DNA from: Diphasiastrum complanatum
Lineage: Eukaryota > Streptophyta > Lycopodiopsida > Lycopodiales > Lycopodiaceae
Direction: 5' to 3'
NCBI GenBank assembly: GCA_029204225.1
Contig: CM055098.1
Span: forward strand, 7,856,246 to 7,920,245
DNA length: 64,000 bases
In this document: in pieces, positions 59,081 to 64,000 of the stretch
Layout of the letters: each line of letters begins with the position of its first letter
Numbering within the stretch: position 1 is the stretch's first letter
Made by a program: the position numbers and the translations under genes
The notes under the pieces: generated by a model
Seen by the model: the letters and a program-made list of their open reading frames with translations, nothing else
Told to the model about the DNA's origin: nothing
Database searches by the model: none

Positions 59081-60600
59081 TACACTACGGCTGTACTTGG
59101 TAGAGAGGATGGTGCTTACAATTTTCGTGAAATGTCCATGAGCACTCGCTCAACAATTTTAAGGCACACAAGATGAAGCTAGCACACATACAAATAGAAA
59201 TAGGACGTCATCTCTTTGTTACTTGTCGTGCAATGTGGGGGTGCCAATTATACGCACCACCTTGTTTGATAGGCGGTGGTATTTTTCCAACCGTTAGGCC
59301 TAGGTATTTCACTAGGCAGTTCCAACGATGGAAGTGACTATGATGACCTCTAACCGAGGTGGTGTGTTTCAACTGCGTACGGTGGACGAGTCACTCTTCT
59401 ATTTCAAAGAGGTCGGGCCAGTGACTCAAGTACACAAAAAATGACTCATTGCCAAATACAATGTCAAATGAGATTCTGCAAACTAAGCATCATACACGTA
59501 AAGCTTTCAACCTTCAATAGTTACGAACATGATATGAGAGGCCGCAATCAACATACTAGCGAACATGTTCATTACTAGGCCACTCGAGACCAAAGTAAGA
59601 AGGGAGTCAAGGCAATTCCAAGTTATGCCTTACTAGCAATGCTAACGACACGTAAACCATAAAGTTGAGCCTCATAGTTTAGAAATCGCAAGTGAGTTGA
59701 CTAGCAAAACCACACATCAAAAATTCGAGAAATATACGTTGTGTGAGGAAAAACCGGTTTGCCAATTTGAAGCTCCCAAGTAATGAGCTCGTATTTATCC
59801 TTCCGCTTCAGGTTGGGTTCTGCTACATTGCACTCAGGGAGATTATCATACTGCTTTGCTGCATTCAAAGTCGTCGCATTGGAATGCCAAAGATGAGTGC
59901 TCAGATGTGGAACGCCCGAGATCAATGCTCAGAGGTAGGCAGGGTCAGGTTAGACAAGTAGAACTTCAGTGGAAGGCAAGGTTGTCGTCAGATCTTAGCA
60001 ATGAGTACTGATCACTACGCGGCCAAAAATCAAGCAGCGATGAACAAATGGGGAGCGCGCGTCAGTAGCGGTGGAGCAGGTTGTGCTGTAACTCTTCATC
60101 AGATCGTGGGGAAGGTAGTCTGAGTGCTGACAAGATAACCATCCATTACTGCGGACAGTAGCGCAGGTACACCTTGTGTGTTAGGCAACCAGTCGCTGTA
60201 AGACCAGGCAGCAGAGCCAAAATGTGCACACCAAATTATATACTCAGAGGTCAGCCATCACTTAGGCTCTGACAACAGTAGCCACAGAAGAAACTCTAGG
60301 GGATCTCTATGGCTCCAACGAGGACACTCACACCTGTATTATTTGTTTCCTCAGGTGAATATGTGTTGGTCAATAGTATCTTATAGAGCTGCAGTTGTAA
60401 GTGTTCCTCACTGGTATCAAGATCCACTGTTCGGAAGAGTCTTTTGGGTTGATGATGAGACTATGATCCACTCACAGCAGTTCCGCTCGGTTGATCCGAA
60501 ACACTAATCCTTCAGGAGATCTTCATTAGTCAGTAGCAACCTCGGCCATCAACAACTCCATACTACTCCACATCTCAAAGTCGCTTTTGAGACAGTCAGG
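59081..60600. other. no gene seen
   Basis: Mixed composition, only short incidental frames. Nothing recognisable on either strand. Confidence 0.4.
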
Positions 60601-61900
60601 TCAATCACAACGTTAGGTGTTGTAGCTTTGGGATAGACAGTGCGTCACACAGGTAAATAATTTGGTTTATGGATCTAACGCAGGTGTGATGTGGGCAGGT
60701 AAGAGTATGAGAGATGCACTCCACAGTGGGTAACAACGGCCCAGTTAGTTGTAGGAAAATCAGTGGCCTAATGCACTGATAGGTTGGAATGCTTTGGACG
60801 TCCATCGTTCTTCAAAAGTATGGTTCGGCTTCAATGGACCAGCACTCAAATGAATTCGGAGATCCTCAGACGTCCAACGAGTTTCAACAACACAGTTGTT
60901 GAATCAATTGATATGGATGTAACCATGGTGAAGCGCAACAGCCGCCAATGCGTTGATGTAGGACTCAGAATTTCGTTTGCGGCTCATATCATTGAGGAAT
61001 TCATCTCTCCGGGACTGTGACTCCCTCAAAGGAAAAATCTTTGCTCTTGTGATTACAAAACCTCTCTGTCACCCCATCCTCTCTCTCAACCTACAAAACA
61101 AAATTTTAGCTCATATCCCCTCACCCGTCCGCGTGACACACGAAGCAAAAGTTATCCCTCATTTATTCAACATACAAAAGAAAAGTTCTCTTCGAGTCTC
61201 TCACTCTCTCATCCTTCCAAGAATTCTCTCACGTGAATGCCAAAAGGCCTCTCTCCTTTTATATGCAACCTCCAATCCTCCCCTTCATAATGCCATACCT
61301 TCACTCTTCAAGCCTTTCACGAAAAGTGTCCTTTCTTGTACATGGCTCTTAGTTGTGATTTGATCACAAGTGGTACCCTTTCCCTTTTTGAAAAGATGGA
61401 TTGAGGTCATGGGTACACGGGTACCACATGTGTGAGCCACTTTCCTCTTTTGCACTTGTTGGTGGTGTAAATGGTAAGTACTTCCCTTGATACTTTTCTT
61501 AATTGGGTAGTCCTCATTGCTACTTGTGGTAAATTCCTACCACTTTTAGGTAGGGTATTTTAGGTAAGCACTTTTGGCCTCCACTTGCATTTCCCATTTG
61601 CGTGTCCATGGCCCATGGCTTAAGCTATCGAGGTGATTTGTCTGTCAGTGTGCCGCTTCGACTTGCACCGGGATTTGCCTATAGTTTTGTCACAGTTTTC
61701 TTGACACTGTCCCATAATTTATGACCATTTGTTGCGAGTTGATTTTTCTCTTTGCCGGTTTTTTCCGTGTATCGTTACTGGCGAGCACTCATGACTTGGG
61801 ATTTCTTCGAGGCAACCGATCCCCTGAAAAACACAGTAGACAATTTTTGTATTAAAAAAAAGTAATGAAGTACATTGGAAAATTTGCTCGGCCATGCCGG
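60601..61900. other. possible LTR-like leader, no gene
   Basis: 61040-61360 is pyrimidine-rich with a TTTTATATGCAACC word at 61256, like a TATA region of a retrotransposon LTR. An open plus frame of 128 codons over it is basic and low in information. Borders not found. Confidence 0.3.
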
Positions 61901-64000
61901 CTAGTATAATCTAGATAACCTTAGTAACTAGGTTTATACAGTAGATTCATACAAGATTAATCGTGCACATATGAGAATAATGTCACTATTACCGAGTACA
62001 TAAACACATTCTTACCTGGCATATTCCTCCAGGACCCACATATGTTACTTACATATCTCATTGAGATCTTGTAACTCAGCTACAAAATATTTTCAATTTC
62101 TCATGAGTAAATAACAATTCCGAGAAATTTCTGAGACGAATAAAATTCACTCTCAGTAGTTTTCCAATTCAATTTCTTTTAATAACATAATTTGTTCCAC
62201 TCAAACAACCCCTAATACTAAAACTAAGATTAGGTTGTTCTAAATACAAAACTCTCAGACTTAAATTCTAATCAAACTTACTTTTATGCCAATCAAAATG
62301 GAATTAGTAACCTTTGAGCTTTTACTTATAGTTAATGATTCAAATTCCAAATTTATTCCAGATTGTCCACACAATACCTAGAGAATTTCGCTTATTCAAA
62401 AAGTTTCAATTAGGCATCTTACTTTGATATCCAAAATTACTTCCAGAAAAAATTCCATTTCTATACCACAGCTGGTTCTTTTCCAAAAACTATGCAACCC
62501 ACAGATTCCCAAACAAAAATTTATCCCACCACTTCACCCCTCCTTTTAAAGAAATTATCAATTTCAATAAAAGTTAATTGGAAAGATGATATGTGAAAAT
62601 ATCCAAATCCAAAAAAAGTCAGTAATAAGTGCTTCCACTCAAGGATCACTTCAATACAAACATGACTTCTCCTTCAAATATTTTCAATCTGAGTGATAGA
62701 AACTACTATTCCATCGAAATCCATTTATGCATCAAAGATATTCTAAGTTTAAGAAATTGAAATATTTTAACCTTAGAATTTATCTGAATTCCAAGTCTAT
62801 TCCCACAAGTAGTAATATATATGACATTACAGTCTTTCAAAAGAATAACTTCATGCTAGAAAGAATCATATAAACAGTCCGATGTCTTATAAAAAATTAT
62901 TAAAAAGTAAAGGATTATTTAAGAAAGCAAAAAATAGATTTGAGGGCCTCTGATTTTGTAAATAATGAGATACCACATTGGGATCTAGATTAAACCTCAA
63001 AATCTCCCAAAATACCCCACATTTGATCGAATGGTTTTTTTTTTTCCATATCGTGACTAGGTACTAAAACACACCATTGATCATCAGATCTTTATAGTCC
63101 TAGAATTTCCTTTCCAAAATTACTGATGTCCCATACCATCAGCTTCTCCTTCCAGAAAATCCTTAACAGCCTTATCTGATATTCTAGAGATTCATTGATC
63201 ATCTAGTTGTCCTATAATCACTATAGGATATTATTTCTTGTTCCCAAACACTGGAGAATCCATTTATTTGGATGACTGGCATGTCTATCAGATGGATACC
63301 ACAAATCCACATCTGATTATGTGACTTAAATAGAAGAATTAACATGGTTCCACATTACATTCTGATCTTTTTTGGTTAATGAATAAGCTTCAAATCCCCT
63401 TCTAATACATCAAATCTAGGGACAAGCTTCTGTCAACTAACAGATCCAATGTAATCCACGTATCAGATTCCACTTCTAACATCACAATTAACATCCAAAA
63501 CTGCGGATAACTCAATGGTTACAAAGATATCAGCTACGAATTCAACTGAATGAATCCTATCCAGGAAATTAATAACCAGTATTAAACAATTATTTATAGG
63601 GATTACCAAAATCCTAACTGCGAAATACATTTTCTGATCACACTTACTACCTCTTGTGAGAAATTGGCAAAAATCTAGTTTGGTATTTTTTATGATAGAA
63701 GTTTGTAAGTGAATCTCACATGTGTGGAGGATGTTCCCACGTGTGGAGAATTGTAAAGTAAATCAAAATGTTTGATATAGGGGTCTCATAGAATTTCATA
63801 GTCAAGCATTTAGGTGTAGGATGTTGATAGGGTCAAATTTGGCATAGATGACAAATTATCCATTTCCACTTATAATGCCACTATTGAGCCAAAATAGAGT
63901 AGGAGGCCAAACTTGTGCCAATTAGAGTGTAGACAAGTGTAATGCTTTTGTTTGATGAAGTTTAAGAGGTCCAATAGGATTTAGAGGTGGAATCATGTGT
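61901..64000. other. no gene seen
   Basis: AT-rich throughout, no long open frame and no clear repeat. A CACATGTGTGGAGGATGTTCCCACGTGTGG-like pair of words occurs near 63717-63743. Confidence 0.5.

Overview
This is nuclear DNA of a land plant with a large, repeat-rich genome. Coding signal is dominated by decayed plant-type Ty1/copia and Ty3/gypsy retrotransposons and CACTA (En/Spm) transposons. Introns are GT-AG, long (GA)n/(TC)n microsatellites are frequent, and the background is AT-rich. Nothing identifies the species; a non-seed plant is possible, but that is a weak guess. No rRNA, tRNA gene, organellar operon or CRISPR array was seen.

The best-preserved genes are two intronless GMC-family FAD oxidoreductases, 9448-7694 (minus) and 41855-43654 (plus). 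They sit in the arms of an inverted duplication of about 3.2 kb (about 6580-9780 and 41600-44870), and the ~32 kb between the arms is mostly transposon debris. The right copy looks intact. The left copy has Ser where the right copy has the conserved active-site Asn of the family, and an early stop removes its C-terminal tail.

Layout. 1-6375: a solo LTR with perfect target duplication, a broken copia pol (+), and a second copia (-) apparently inserted into it. 6580-9780: left duplication arm. 10827-16417: remnant of a multi-exon gene with a ParB-like segment followed by a segment with a DIPYG motif like that of amino-methyltransferases. An internally deleted copia (11203-14591, TSD CCACT) has split its coding frame. 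16497-17062: array of ACTCGCC-type repeats. 17730-20196: gypsy integrase end, a tRNA-like SINE with 19-bp target duplications, and copia pol. 20197-25575: CACTA-like region, with terminal CACTACAAG motifs, TTGCGGAAA-type arrays and a second transposon ORF. 25576-37000: copia, gypsy and CACTA fragments, including a TNP2-type transposase (-).

37000-41600 is mostly non-coding, with a poly-C/GC-rich patch and a small foldback element. 41600-44870 is the right duplication arm. 45746-47182 is an unrecognised five-exon gene remnant, followed by a minus-strand exon with a 22-residue repeat and a second TNP2 fragment. 48500-51541 holds foldback DNA, a ~171-bp tandem repeat and three very long (GA)n tracts linked by an identical spacer. 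51835-57985 contains short unrecognised coding exons, an LTR with primer-binding site, and copia gag and integrase pieces. 58000-64000 has no gene I can support.

The genes do not form a pathway. The two flavoenzymes are paralogues, and the other coding pieces are mobile-element genes or decayed host or captured genes. Exon boundaries, family names for weak matches and element limits are read by eye.
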